Part shown: piece after piece, positions 28,848 to 37,801 of the stretch
Position numbering within the stretch: the stretch's first letter is position 1
How the letters are laid out: each line of letters begins with the position of its first letter
Assembly (NCBI RefSeq): GCF_030817315.1
Contig: NZ_JAUSZF010000001.1
Span: 1,286,501 to 1,350,500 of the forward strand
From: Sphingomonas faeni
Lineage (GTDB): Bacteria > Pseudomonadota > Alphaproteobacteria > Sphingomonadales > Sphingomonadaceae
DNA: 64,000 bases
Direction of reading: 5' to 3'
Notes under the pieces: model-generated
Seen by the model: the letters and a program-made list of their open reading frames with translations, nothing else
Told to the model about the DNA's origin: nothing
The model's database searches: none
Translations under genes and position numbers: made by a program

Positions 28848-28863
28848 TATCCCCGGAGCGATT

Positions 28864-29574
28864 ATGACGGACAAGCCTCTCGAAGGCCGACTGGCCTTGG
28901 TCACCGGTGCCAGCCGCGGCATCGGCGCCGCGACCGCGATCGCGCTGGCGGCAAAGGGCGCACACGTCGTCCTGACGGCGCGCACTCCTGGCGGCCTCGA
29001 AGAGGTCGAGGCGACGATCCACGCAGCCGGCGGCTCCGCAACGATAGCTCCGCTCGATCTGGCGGAGAGCGAAGCCATCGCGCGGCTCGCGACGGCGATC
29101 GGAGACCGTTGGGACGCGCTCGATATTCTCGTCCTCAACGCCGGCATGCTCGGCTCGCTGTCGTCCGTCCCGGCGATCGATCCGAAGGAAATGGCGCAGG
29201 TCCTGACGCTCAACGTCAGCGCGCAGGCCGCCCTGATCGCGGCATTCGATCCGATGCTGAAGAAAGCGAAGTCGGCCCGGGTGATCGGCGTGACCTCCAG
29301 CGTAGGCCGGAAGCCCCGCGCCTATTGGGGCCTATACGGCGCGTCGAAGGCCGCGTTCGAAACCCTCCTCGGCGCATACGGCGACGAGATGGCCGAGATC
29401 AGCGCCATCCGCACCGCGATCGTCGATCCGGGTGCGACGCGCACGAAAATGCGCGCACGGGCGTACCCGGGCGAAGATCCGAACTCGGTGAAAGAGCCGA
29501 CAATAGTGGCCGACCGCATCGTAGCGCTGGCGATCGAAGGCTTCGAACCCGGCCATTGCGAACGAGTCGGTTAA
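28864..29574 (+). CDS. Short-chain dehydrogenase/reductase
   Basis: 236 residues from the ATG at 28864. Cofactor loop TGASRGIG (14-21), NAG motif (VLNAGML), active-site Ser (GVTSSVG) and YGASK are all present. It should use NAD(P)(H); the substrate is not readable. It sits 16 bases after purF, an arrangement suggesting co-transcription but not a shared pathway. Confidence 0.88.
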   Translation: MTDKPLEGRLALVTGASRGIGAATAIALAAKGAHVVLTARTPGGLEEVEATIHAAGGSATIAPLDLAESEAIARLATAIGDRWDALDILVLNAGMLGSLSSVPAIDPKEMAQVLTLNVSAQAALIAAFDPMLKKAKSARVIGVTSSVGRKPRAYWGLYGASKAAFETLLGAYGDEMAEISAIRTAIVDPGATRTKMRARAYPGEDPNSVKEPTIVADRIVALAIEGFEPGHCERVG

Positions 29575-29583
29575 GCCACTACC

Positions 29584-29681
29584 CCGTCATTCCCGCGGAG
29601 GCGGGAACCCAGACTGGCTGGCCAAGCGACTCAATCAACGATGTTCGCCAATATGGATCCCCGCCTGCGCGGGAATGACGG
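29584..29681. repeat. Inverted repeat, CCGTCATTCCCGC...GCGGGAA type
   Basis: Arms 29584-29611 and 29654-29681 (28 bases each) are reverse complements at about 25 of 28 positions around a 42-base spacer. It lies between the converging SDR and CFA synthase genes and can act as a two-way terminator. A related arm sequence (GCGAAGGCGGGAACCCAG) recurs at 63497-63534. Confidence 0.75.
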
Positions 29682-29698
29682 ATTGGGAATGGCAGGCG

Positions 29699-30943
29699 CT
29701 ACCGCTTCACCAGAGTAACCTGCGCCACATCGATCCCGCCGCCAAGAAACCCACCCTCGCAATACATCAGATAATAGCGCCACAAAGCCACGAACCGCGC
29801 ATCGAATCGCGCCGGCAACCGCCCCTCGGCCACCGCAGCATCAAACGCCACCCGCCAGCGCCGCAACGTCTCGGCATAGTGCAACCCGAACCCGCGCCGA
29901 TCCTCCCACACGAGCCCCCGCGCCTCCGCCAGCGCGCGAAACCGCGGCGCGGACAACAGCATCCCGCCCGGAAACACGTAGCGCTGGATAAAATCGACAC
30001 TCCGCGAGTAGGAGTCGAAGATCGCATCGTCGATCGAGATATACTGCAACGCCGCGCACCCACCCGGCTTCAGCGCACGCGCGATCGCGTCGAGATACAC
30101 CGGCCAATATTCCTCGCCGACCGCCTCGACCATCTCGATGCTCGCCACCGCGTCATAGGTCCCGGTGACGTCACGGTAATCGGTCAGCGCCACGCGCACA
30201 CCATCGAGCCCCGCCGCCGCGATCCGGTCGTCGACCTGCCGCTTCTGCTCGACCGACAAGGTCAGCGCATGCACGCCGACCCCCGCCCGCGCCGCCATCT
30301 CGGCGAACGACCCCCAGCCACAACCAATCTCCAGGATCGTATCCCCCGCCCGCGCGCGCGTCCGGTCGAGGATCGCGCGCAGCTTGGTCGCCTGCGCCGC
30401 CTCATGCGGTTCGGCATCATCGAACGGCTCGGCGAAGATCGCGCTCGAATAGGTCAGGCTGGGATCGAGCCACGTCTCGTAGAAATCGTTGCCGAGGTCG
30501 TAATGCGCCGCGATGTTCTTCCGCGAGCCAGTCGGGTCGTTCCGACGCATCCTGTGCCACGCCCGCGCCGCCAGCCGCACCACGCCCCCCGACCGCGCCG
30601 CGCCCCCGAGCGATCGCCGGTTGCGCATGAACAGGTCGAACAGCGGCACCGGATCGGGGCTAGACCAGTCGCCCGCCGCCCAGCCCTCGTACCAGCCAAC
30701 CGACCCCGCCGTCGCAAGCCGCACCAGCGCACGCCAGCGATGCACCGTAACGACCGGCAAAGGTCCCGGCGCACGTCCGCCGATCAGCCGCCGCGTGCCA
30801 TCAGGCAGTCGCGCATCGATCCCGCCGCTCTCGAGCCCCGCGTCGATCTGGTCGAGCAATCGGTGGAAAACCGGCGCGACGAGGCGAGCAACCGTGGAAG
30901 CTTGCGTGGCAGGCACATCGTCGAAAGCGGGAACGGCAGTCAT
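29699..30943 (-). CDS. cfa: Cyclopropane-fatty-acyl-phospholipid synthase family protein
   Basis: 414 residues. N-terminal lipid-binding region (GWYEGWAAGDWSSPDPVPLF), then the family marker NIAAHYDLGNDFYETWLDP, the SAM-binding loop LEIGCGWGSFAEMA, and active-site regions LTLSVEQ, SIEMVEAVGEEYW and YVFPGG. It transfers a methylene group from SAM to unsaturated acyl chains of membrane lipids. Monocistronic as far as visible. Confidence 0.93.
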   Translation of the reverse strand: MTAVPAFDDVPATQASTVARLVAPVFHRLLDQIDAGLESGGIDARLPDGTRRLIGGRAPGPLPVVTVHRWRALVRLATAGSVGWYEGWAAGDWSSPDPVPLFDLFMRNRRSLGGAARSGGVVRLAARAWHRMRRNDPTGSRKNIAAHYDLGNDFYETWLDPSLTYSSAIFAEPFDDAEPHEAAQATKLRAILDRTRARAGDTILEIGCGWGSFAEMAARAGVGVHALTLSVEQKRQVDDRIAAAGLDGVRVALTDYRDVTGTYDAVASIEMVEAVGEEYWPVYLDAIARALKPGGCAALQYISIDDAIFDSYSRSVDFIQRYVFPGGMLLSAPRFRALAEARGLVWEDRRGFGLHYAETLRRWRVAFDAAVAEGRLPARFDARFVALWRYYLMYCEGGFLGGGIDVAQVTLVKR

Positions 30944-31035
30944 CGCGGCGCTCCATGCAACACGCTTGGCAGCTAGGAAAGAGCCGTCGGCGCGGAAACG
31001 GCTGGAACGCGATCACCCAGCCAACACCGCAAGGC

Positions 31036-31062
31036 GCTCCCCTCCCTGAAAGGGAGGGGAGC
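31036..31062. repeat. Palindromic repeat, 12-bp arms
   Basis: GCTCCCCTCCCT and its exact reverse complement around GAA. It directly follows the duplicated phrB tail (in the minus-strand sense), just as the degenerate palindrome at 31364-31385 follows the real phrB stop. Confidence 0.8.
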
Positions 31063-31067
31063 GGACG

Positions 31068-31265
31068 CACCCTACCGAGCGTGCCGCCCAGCCTCGAGCG
31101 CCCGCTCCCGCCCTTCCCGATGCCCGACGATCTTTGCCGGATAGTCACGAGGCCGACACCCAGACTCCTCCCGATCATGGATCGCCCCCCGATACCGTCG
31201 CCAACTCCGGCACCCACTCCCGAATATACTCCCCCGCATCGAACGTCTCCGACGGCGACAACACC
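31068..31265 (-). pseudogene. Decayed tandem copy of the phrB 3' end
   Basis: This segment matches phrB 31391-31587 closely: the last ~18 codons and the stop (CTA at 31072-31074) are preserved (SGCRPRDYPAKIVGHREGRE), and DAGEYIREWVPELATVS precedes them in another frame, so a small deletion has broken the reading frame. The copies are 323 bases apart. It cannot encode a functional protein. Confidence 0.8.
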
Positions 31266-31275
31266 GCAACGCTCC

Positions 31276-31296
31276 CCCCTCCCTGAAAGGGAGGGG
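31276..31296. repeat. Palindromic repeat, CCCCTCCCT-GAA-AGGGAGGGG type
   Basis: Same core as 23834-23854, including the following GGGGGTGGGTAGG tail. It lies between the two copies of the phrB tail. Confidence 0.75.
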
Positions 31297-31363
31297 TTGG
31301 GGGTGGGTAGGGTTCCGCTTGGTCGACCGTCATCGGCTCGAACCGGCCAACCCACCCCCAGCC

Positions 31364-31385
31364 GCTCCCTTCCAGAGAGGGGAGC
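31364..31385. repeat. Degenerate palindrome after phrB
   Basis: GCTCCCTTC and GAGGGGAGC form a 9-bp stem with one mismatch around CAGA. It is the counterpart of the perfect palindrome at 31036-31062 one period (323 bases) away, and ends 10 bases from the phrB stop. Confidence 0.6.
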
Positions 31386-31394
31386 AGACGGACC

Positions 31395-32756
31395 CTACCG
31401 AGCGTGCCGCCCAGCCTCGAGCGCCCGCTCCCGCCCTTCCCGATGCCCGACGATCTTCGCCGGATAGTCGCGAGGCCGACACCCGGATTCCTCCGGATCG
31501 TGGACAGCCCCCCTCGACACCGTCGCCAGTTCCGGCACCCACTCCCGGATATAATCCCCCGCATCGAACTTCTCCGACTGCGACAACGGCGCCATGATCC
31601 GCCCGAACATATTCGAATCCACCCCGGTCCCGGCCACCCACTGCCAGTTCACCGAATTATTCCCGTAATCCGCATCGACCAAACAATCCCAGAACCACCG
31701 CTCCCCCTCGCGCCAGTCGATCAGCAGGTGCTTCACCAGGAAGCTCGCCGTGATCATCCGTACGCGGTTATGCATCCACCCGGTCGCCCAAAGCTGGCGC
31801 ATTCCGGCGTCGACGATCGGATACCCGGTCTTGCCCTCCTGCCACGCCTTCAGGTCGGCATCGACGTCCTTGCCCGACCGCCAGGGCAGCTTGTCGAACT
31901 TGGGCCGCCCGTTCGTGTCGCCGTAATCCGGCATCGTCAGCACGACGCCATCGGTGAAGTCCCGCCACGCGAGTTCCTTGCGAAACGTCGTCGCATCGCC
32001 ATGGCCATCGACCGCATGCCACACGGTACGCGGCGATATCTCCCCGAAATGCAGATGCGGCGACAAGCGCGAGGTGCCCTCGATCGACGGCATGTTGCGA
32101 TCGACATCATACGCCTCGACGATCGGCGCCATCGCCTTCGCATTCTCCAACGCCTGAGCCTCGCCCGGCGCCCAGTCCTCGAACCCCGTCGACCAATCCG
32201 GCTTAGTCGGCAGGAGTTCCCATTCCGCCAGTTTCTCACTCTTCGGCCACTTCGACGGCGCCGGGATCGTCCGCGGCGCAGGCTCGGGCTCACCCGGCGG
32301 CATCATCTGGTTGAGCGCCTTCCAGAACGACGAATACACCTTGAACTGCCCGCCCGAGCCCGTCTTCACGTCCTCGACGCGCGCGAGGTGGTTGCCGTCA
32401 TGCAGGCACAACCGATCGCCGAGCGCTGCCTCGGCCTTGCGCCACCACGGCTCGTAATGCCGGATCGCATGCACCTGCCCGGCGCCGGTTTCCTCCATCA
32501 GCGCGATCAGGACCTCGACCGCGTCCCCCCGCCGCAGGATCAGCCTCGATCCCTTGTCGGCCAGCGACGTCCCGAACGCGTCGAGCGTATGATGCAGCCA
32601 CCAGCGCTGCGCCCCGCCCATCTTCCATTTCCCCGGCGCATCGTCGTCGAGCACATAGACCGGGATCACCGGCCCCGCATGCGCGGCCGCGATCAGCGCG
32701 GGTTGATCGTGAAGGCGAAGGTCCTGGCGCAGCCAGAGCAGGGAAGGTGTCGTCAT
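31395..32756 (-). CDS. phrB: Deoxyribodipyrimidine photolyase
   Basis: 453 residues. N-terminal antenna domain (LLWLRQDLRLHDQPAL), then the FAD/DNA-binding helical domain with TSRLSPHLHFGEISPR, WREFxD-like WRDFTDGV, the core GYPIVDAGMRQLWATGWMHN and NRVRMITASFLVKHLL, and WQWVAGTGVDSNMFGRI. It repairs UV-induced cyclobutane pyrimidine dimers using blue light. Its start overlaps the stop of the upstream HDAC-like gene (ATGA). The 3' end is duplicated downstream. Confidence 0.95.
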   Translation of the reverse strand: MTTPSLLWLRQDLRLHDQPALIAAAHAGPVIPVYVLDDDAPGKWKMGGAQRWWLHHTLDAFGTSLADKGSRLILRRGDAVEVLIALMEETGAGQVHAIRHYEPWWRKAEAALGDRLCLHDGNHLARVEDVKTGSGGQFKVYSSFWKALNQMMPPGEPEPAPRTIPAPSKWPKSEKLAEWELLPTKPDWSTGFEDWAPGEAQALENAKAMAPIVEAYDVDRNMPSIEGTSRLSPHLHFGEISPRTVWHAVDGHGDATTFRKELAWRDFTDGVVLTMPDYGDTNGRPKFDKLPWRSGKDVDADLKAWQEGKTGYPIVDAGMRQLWATGWMHNRVRMITASFLVKHLLIDWREGERWFWDCLVDADYGNNSVNWQWVAGTGVDSNMFGRIMAPLSQSEKFDAGDYIREWVPELATVSRGAVHDPEESGCRPRDYPAKIVGHREGRERALEAGRHAR

Positions 32757-33694
32757 CGCGCGTTCAATGCACCAACCCGCAGTCCGGCGTCACCCGCGGC
32801 GGCAAAAGTTTGGCCGAGCGTCAGAATCGCGGCGACGTGCCGTTCGGCGATCGCCAGCGCATCCTCGCCGTACCCGCCGCCGACCGTACTCGCGAGCGGC
32901 AAACCCCGCGCGATCGCGAGGCCCGCGACCAGCCGCTCCCGCCGCGCCAGACCATCCAGGGTCAGCGACAACCGCCCCAGCCGATCGCCATCGAACGGAT
33001 CCACCCCCGCCTGATACAGGATCAGCTCCGGCCGAAACTCGTCGAGCAACGGCACCAGCGTCGCTTCCAGGGTCCCCAGATAAACCTCGTCGCCGACCTT
33101 GTCCGGCAGCGGCACGTCGATCGTGGACCGCGCCTTCCGCACCGGAAAATTCTTCTCCGCGTGGATCGAATAGGTCGCGATCTCCGGCCGTCCCGCGAGC
33201 AGCGCAGCGGTCCCGTCACCCTGATGCACGTCGCAATCGACGACGAGAACACGCGCCACGCGGCGTTCGTCGATCAACCGTGCAGCCGCGACCGCCAGGT
33301 CGTTGAAAACACAGAACCCCGCCCCCGTGTTCGCCAGCGCATGATGGCTCCCCCCCGCCGTATTCGCAGCAAACCCGTGCTCCAAAGCGAGGCACGCGGC
33401 CAGCCAAGTCCCGTGCGGCACGATCGCCGCGCGCGACGCCACCGCCTCCGTCACCGGAAACCCGATCCGCCGCTCCTTCTCCTTCGGCACGTCCGCGCGA
33501 AGCACCTCGGCGACATAATCCTCGTCATGCACCGCCTCCAGCCACGCGGTCGGCGTCGTCTCGGCGCGATGCCATGCGACGGCATCGCCTTTGTCGAGCA
33601 GCAGGTCGCGGATCAGCCCGTTCTTGTTCCAGCGATAGGTCGAGCGTACTGGCGCCGGCGTGACATAGTCGGGATGGTGGACGACATGGATCAT
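32753..33694 (-). CDS. Histone deacetylase family protein (acetylpolyamine amidohydrolase-like)
   Basis: 313 residues from the ATG at 33694 (frame open to 33745). Zinc-hydrolase motifs of the arginase/deacetylase fold are visible: [33 protein letters not shown] and [14 protein letters not shown], with a C-terminal GGGYG. Bacterial members remove acetyl groups from small molecules, polyamines or proteins; the substrate is unknown. Four-base overlap with phrB implies one operon. Confidence 0.88.
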   Translation of the reverse strand: MIHVVHHPDYVTPAPVRSTYRWNKNGLIRDLLLDKGDAVAWHRAETTPTAWLEAVHDEDYVAEVLRADVPKEKERRIGFPVTEAVASRAAIVPHGTWLAACLALEHGFAANTAGGSHHALANTGAGFCVFNDLAVAAARLIDERRVARVLVVDCDVHQGDGTAALLAGRPEIATYSIHAEKNFPVRKARSTIDVPLPDKVGDEVYLGTLEATLVPLLDEFRPELILYQAGVDPFDGDRLGRLSLTLDGLARRERLVAGLAIARGLPLASTVGGGYGEDALAIAERHVAAILTLGQTFAAAGDAGLRVGALNAR

Positions 33695-33768
33695 GCTCCG
33701 TAGGTAGGAGCGCGCTGCCCGCCGCCCAAGCCGCCAACCGTTCAAGCGCCTGCGTTCCGGAGACTTTT

Positions 33769-34263
33769 GTGACCGATTATTCGACTCTCCCCTATCGTCC
33801 CTGCGCCGGCATCATGCTCATGAACGCGGAAGGGAAGATTTTCGTCGGCCAGCGCAACGATTCGCCGCTGGAGGCATGGCAGATGCCGCAGGGTGGAATC
33901 GATCCCGGCGAGGACGCCGAAGCCGCCGCACTGCGCGAACTCGGCGAGGAAACCGGCGTCATGCCCGACAAGGTCGAGCTGATCGCCAAAGCGCCCGGCG
34001 AGTTCGTCTACGACCTCCCCCCCGAACTGCTCGGCAAGGTCTGGAAGGGCAAATGGCGCGGCCAGACGCAACGCTGGTTCCTGTACCGCTTCCACGGCAC
34101 CGACGCCGACGTGAACATCGCCACCGAGCACGAGGAATTCCGTGCATGGCGCTGGAGCGATCCCGCCGACCTGCCGCGGCTGATCGTGCCATTCAAGAAG
34201 GCGCTCTACGAACAGGTACTCGCCGCCTTCGCGCCACATCTCGGCGCAACCTCGGCACGCTGA
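33769..34263 (+). CDS. rppH: RNA pyrophosphohydrolase (Nudix)
   Basis: 164 residues from a GTG start. Nudix box at 42-64 ([20 protein letters not shown]). The start [11 protein letters not shown] and the AWQMPQGG and [12 protein letters not shown] ([12 protein letters not shown]) stretches are typical RppH/IalA. It trims 5' triphosphates of mRNA and so starts decay. Transcribed alone or with the following DUF481 gene. Confidence 0.94.
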   Translation: MTDYSTLPYRPCAGIMLMNAEGKIFVGQRNDSPLEAWQMPQGGIDPGEDAEAAALRELGEETGVMPDKVELIAKAPGEFVYDLPPELLGKVWKGKWRGQTQRWFLYRFHGTDADVNIATEHEEFRAWRWSDPADLPRLIVPFKKALYEQVLAAFAPHLGATSAR

Positions 34264-34302
34264 GCAGTTCCCAATCCGCTACGCTGCCGTTACGGAACGG
34301 CT

Positions 34303-35205
34303 GTGCGCCGCTTATCCCCTCTTCTGTTCGCCCCGTTCCTATTGGCGAACGCCCCCGATCCGCAATCGGTGATGATCCCCGAAACGATCCGCGCGATGCT
34401 CGACGCCGCGCTGGAGGCGGGCAACGAGGCGGACGTCAACACGATCGCCAAATACGCCCGCGCCGCCGATCCGCTCAGCGGCGACGCGGTGCTGGCGATT
34501 GCCGAGAAGTGGAAGGCCGATCGCGCCGCCCAGCGCACGCAGGTCATCCGCCAGGCGAGCTTCCTCGACCTCTGGAGCGGCAAGGCGGAAGTCGGCGGTT
34601 ACCTCACGACCGGCAATTCCGACACAGCGGGCGGCACCGCGGTGCTCGACCTCAACCGCGAAGGCCTGCGCTGGCGTCACAAGTTCCACGCCCAGGCCGA
34701 TTACCAGTCGAACCTCAACATCACGACGCGCGAGCATTACCTCGCCTCGTACGAGCCCAACTACAAGATCGACGATCGCGCGTATGTCTACGGCGTCGGC
34801 CAGTATGAAGGCGACCGGTTCCTGGGCTATTACAACCGCTATTCGACCTCGATCGGCGCGGGCTACAGCGTCATCAAGACCGCCGGTACCAAGCTCGATC
34901 TCGAACTCGGACCAGCCTATCGTCACACCGAATTCACCGACGATACCGTGCAGAGCAGCCTCGCCGCGCGTGGCACCGCGAACTTCAGCATCCGCATCCT
35001 CAGCGGCCTGTCGGTCAGCCAGGTCGCGTCCGCCTATGTCCAGCGCTTCAACAGCACGCTCAGCGGCACGACCTCGATCAACGCCAAGCTGATCGGCCCC
35101 CTGTCCGCCGCGTTGTCGTATAGCGTCCAGTATGAAAGCGAACCGCCGATCGGCTCGGTCTCGACCGACACAACCAGCCGCGCGTCGCTGGTCTACAGCT
35201 TCTGA
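34303..35205 (+). CDS. DUF481 family outer-membrane protein
   Basis: 300 residues from a GTG start; a short signal peptide (LLFAPFLLANA). The C-terminal two thirds is a string of amphipathic beta strands (GGYLTTGNSDTAGGTAVLDL, RAYVYGVGQYEGDRFLGYYNRYS, ASLVYSF end) as in YdiY-like DUF481 proteins, which form an outer-membrane barrel. An N-terminal helical stretch of about 60 residues precedes it. Function unknown. Confidence 0.82.
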   Translation: MRRLSPLLFAPFLLANAPDPQSVMIPETIRAMLDAALEAGNEADVNTIAKYARAADPLSGDAVLAIAEKWKADRAAQRTQVIRQASFLDLWSGKAEVGGYLTTGNSDTAGGTAVLDLNREGLRWRHKFHAQADYQSNLNITTREHYLASYEPNYKIDDRAYVYGVGQYEGDRFLGYYNRYSTSIGAGYSVIKTAGTKLDLELGPAYRHTEFTDDTVQSSLAARGTANFSIRILSGLSVSQVASAYVQRFNSTLSGTTSINAKLIGPLSAALSYSVQYESEPPIGSVSTDTTSRASLVYSF

Positions 35206-35245
35206 CGCTGTTCCCACGCGCGCCCGGCCTCGATAGGATCGCGTG

Positions 35246-36451
35246 ATGAGGGGACTTTCGACGATAGAGCGCGATGCCGTCGACACGGCGGGCGCCGCAC
35301 CGATGCTGACGCAGGTCGAGGCGTGGGCGGTCGTCAACAGCGGCACACGCAACCTCGCGGGCCTCGCGACGATGGCCGGGTTGCTGGGCGATGCATTCGC
35401 GGTCCTGCCGGGCGAGATCACGCTCGTCGAGCCGACCCCGGTCGACAGCGTCGGCGCGGACGGCGTGGTCTCGGCGATCGAGCACGGCAAACACCTGCAT
35501 CTCGTCGTCCGCCCTAACGCGCCAGTCCGCATGCTGTTCACTGGCCACATGGACACGGTCTACCCGGTCGATCACGCGTTCCAGTCGCTGCAATGGCTGG
35601 ACGACGGCCGGCTGAACGGTCCCGGCGTCGCGGACATGAAGGGCGGGCTGTCGGTCATGCTCGCCGCGCTCCAAGCGGTCGAGGCCAGCCCCCTCCCCGC
35701 ACGCATAGGCTATGAAGTCGTCATCAACTCCGACGAGGAAACCGGCTCCTTCTCCTCCGCCGCGCTTTTAGAACGCGCGGCTCACGGCAAGGTCGCCGCG
35801 CTGACCTACGAACCCGCGCTCGCCGACGGTACGCTCGCAGGGGCGCGTGGCGGCACGGGAAATTTCTCGATCATCGTCCACGGCCGCAGCGCGCACGCCG
35901 GTCGCAACCCGGAGGACGGCCGCAACGCACTCGTCGCCGCCGCCGACATCGCGGTGCGCCTGTCGAAGGTGCGCGGCCCTGACCTCGCGGTGAACCCGGC
36001 ACGGATCGAAGGCGGCGGCCCGAACAACGTCGTCCCCGACCTCGCCATCCTCCGCATCAACTTCCGCCCCGCGACACTCGACGACATCGCCCGCGCTAGG
36101 TCGCACATCGACTCCGTGGTCGAGACGGTCGCTGCCGAGCACGACGTCCGGATCGAAGTCCATGGCAGTTTCAATCGCCCCCCGAAACCGATCGACGCGA
36201 GCGCCGCGCGCCTGTTCGATCTGGTCAAGAGTTCCGGTGCCGACCTCGGCCTCGACATCGCCTGGAAAGCCACAGGCGGCGTCTGCGACGGCAACAACAT
36301 CGCCGCCGCCGGCGTGCCGGTCGTCGACACGATGGGCGTCCGCGGTGGCGCGATCCACTCGACTGACGAGTTCATGATCCCCGACAGCCTCGCCGAGCGC
36401 GCGGCGCTGTCGGCGGTCACCATATTGCGCATCGCGGAGGGCCGTTTGTGA
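35246..36451 (+). CDS. M20-family hydrolase (carboxypeptidase G2-like)
   Basis: 401 residues from the ATG at 35246 (GTG at 35243 possible). Co-catalytic zinc motifs: GHMDTVYP, GPGVADMKGG, and the catalytic glutamate in NSDEETGS; a dimerisation domain contains RSAHAGRNPEDGRNA. The closest subgroup is glutamate carboxypeptidase/CPG2, which cleaves N-acylated glutamate. Its stop overlaps the astA start (GTGA), which hints at a role in the arginine succinyltransferase route. Confidence 0.85.
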   Translation: MRGLSTIERDAVDTAGAAPMLTQVEAWAVVNSGTRNLAGLATMAGLLGDAFAVLPGEITLVEPTPVDSVGADGVVSAIEHGKHLHLVVRPNAPVRMLFTGHMDTVYPVDHAFQSLQWLDDGRLNGPGVADMKGGLSVMLAALQAVEASPLPARIGYEVVINSDEETGSFSSAALLERAAHGKVAALTYEPALADGTLAGARGGTGNFSIIVHGRSAHAGRNPEDGRNALVAAADIAVRLSKVRGPDLAVNPARIEGGGPNNVVPDLAILRINFRPATLDDIARARSHIDSVVETVAAEHDVRIEVHGSFNRPPKPIDASAARLFDLVKSSGADLGLDIAWKATGGVCDGNNIAAAGVPVVDTMGVRGGAIHSTDEFMIPDSLAERAALSAVTILRIAEGRL

Positions 36452-37464
36452 GCTTCAGGATCCGGGCCGCGGTCGACGACGATCTCCAGCACCTCTACGA
36501 AATGGCCAAGCTGACCGGCGGTGGTTTCACCAACCTGCCGCCCGATCGCCGCGCGCTGACCGCCAAGCTCGAGCGCAGCCACGCCGCCTTCGCGCGCACG
36601 GACGGCCCGGTCCAGGACGAGCTGTTCGTGCTGATCCTCGAAAATATCGAGACGAAGGAAGTCCGCGGCACCTGTCAGATCTTCACGCTGGTCGGCCAAA
36701 GCTACCCCTTCTACAGCTACCGGATCGGCCAGCTCACCCAGCATAGCCGCGAGCTGAACCGGACCTTCCGCGCCGACATGCTCTCGCTCGCAACCGACCT
36801 TGAAGGCGCGAGCGAAGTCGGGGGACTCTTCCTCCATCCCGGCGAACGCGCAGGTGGCCTCGGCCTGTTGCTCGCCCGCAGCCGCTATCTGTTCATCAAG
36901 ATGCACCGCGCGCGCTTCGCCGACCGCATCCTCGCCGAACTGCGCGGCGTGATCGACGAGGCCGGCGGCTCGCCGTTCTGGGACGGCCTTGCCGGCCGTT
37001 TCTTCGGGATGAATTTCCAGGACGCGGATCAGTTCAATGCGATCAACGGCCACCAGTTCATCGCCGACCTGATGCCCAAGCACCCGATCTACACCGCGAT
37101 GCTCACCGAGACCGCGCGCGCCGCGATTGGCCTTCCCCACCCCTCGGGCCGCGCAGCGATGCGGATGCTGGAGAACGAAGGGTTCGCATTCGAAAACTAT
37201 GTAGACATCTTCGACGGCGGCCCGACGATGACCGCGCGCACCGACCAGGTCCGCTCGATCGCCGACGCACGCGACAGCAAATTGGTCGCGATCGGCGACG
37301 ACGGCGGTAAGGAGACCCTCGTCGCGACCGGCCACCTCGCAGACTTTCGCGCCGCATTCGGCAAGGTCCGCGAGACCGAGGACGGCGTCGTGCTGACGGA
37401 AGATTGCGCACGCGCGCTAGATGTCCGCGAGGCCGACCACGTTACCCACGTAGCTCGCCTTTGA
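36448..37464 (+). CDS. astA: Arginine N-succinyltransferase
   Basis: 338 residues from a GTG start. Family landmarks are present: an N-terminal GNAT fold (FRIRAAVDDDLQHLYEMAKLTGGGFTNLP), GEVGGLFLHP-like SEVGGLFLHPGERAG, FWDGLAGRFFGMNFQDAD, and LMPKHPIYTAML. It succinylates arginine with succinyl-CoA in arginine catabolism. astD, astB and astE are not in the window. Confidence 0.95.
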   Translation: MSFRIRAAVDDDLQHLYEMAKLTGGGFTNLPPDRRALTAKLERSHAAFARTDGPVQDELFVLILENIETKEVRGTCQIFTLVGQSYPFYSYRIGQLTQHSRELNRTFRADMLSLATDLEGASEVGGLFLHPGERAGGLGLLLARSRYLFIKMHRARFADRILAELRGVIDEAGGSPFWDGLAGRFFGMNFQDADQFNAINGHQFIADLMPKHPIYTAMLTETARAAIGLPHPSGRAAMRMLENEGFAFENYVDIFDGGPTMTARTDQVRSIADARDSKLVAIGDDGGKETLVATGHLADFRAAFGKVRETEDGVVLTEDCARALDVREADHVTHVARL

Positions 37465-37573
37465 CTGCCGGGTCGGGCGCCTCAATGTCGGGTTAATTTA
37501 CAGTTAACTACGTCAATGCGCGAGGGAATGGCGGATATCGGCCACTGGTACGTATCTTGCCGATCCGCTCGCC

Positions 37574-37792
37574 ATGTGGACCCGATTTACGCGCCTCTTC
37601 ATCATCAAGACCAAGTTCGAGGCCTTCCTCGTCATCTACGGCCTGTGGCTCGGTGCCGTCGAACGCGGGATGCACTATCTCCAGCAATATCCGGGATATG
37701 GCGGCTGGCTACTGTTCGCCGCCTGCCCGATCGCCGTATTCATGGCAGGCGGGCGGATCATCGATTCGGTCGACCAAGCACGCGAGCGATAG
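37574..37792 (+). CDS. Small two-helix membrane protein
   Basis: 72 residues with two hydrophobic segments (AFLVIYGLWLGAVER and GGWLLFAACPIAVFMAGG) and a charged C-terminus. Length, codon use and clear ends make it a plausible gene. No strong ribosome site is seen. It ends 9 bases before the convergent regulator gene. Function unknown. Confidence 0.6.
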   Translation: MWTRFTRLFIIKTKFEAFLVIYGLWLGAVERGMHYLQQYPGYGGWLLFAACPIAVFMAGGRIIDSVDQARER

Positions 37793-37801
37793 ATCGACTG
37801 A

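Larger units (their letters stand above)
30944..31394. other. Repeat-rich intergenic region between cfa and phrB
   Basis: About 450 bases holding two perfect palindromes (31036-31062, 31276-31296), one degenerate palindrome (31364-31385) and a decayed copy of the phrB 3' end. No independent gene is supported. Confidence 0.7.

Noticed and set aside
31404..33014. 536-codon plus-strand open frame across phrB and the deacetylase
   Set aside because: Antisense shadow; translation is proline/arginine-rich without family resemblance.
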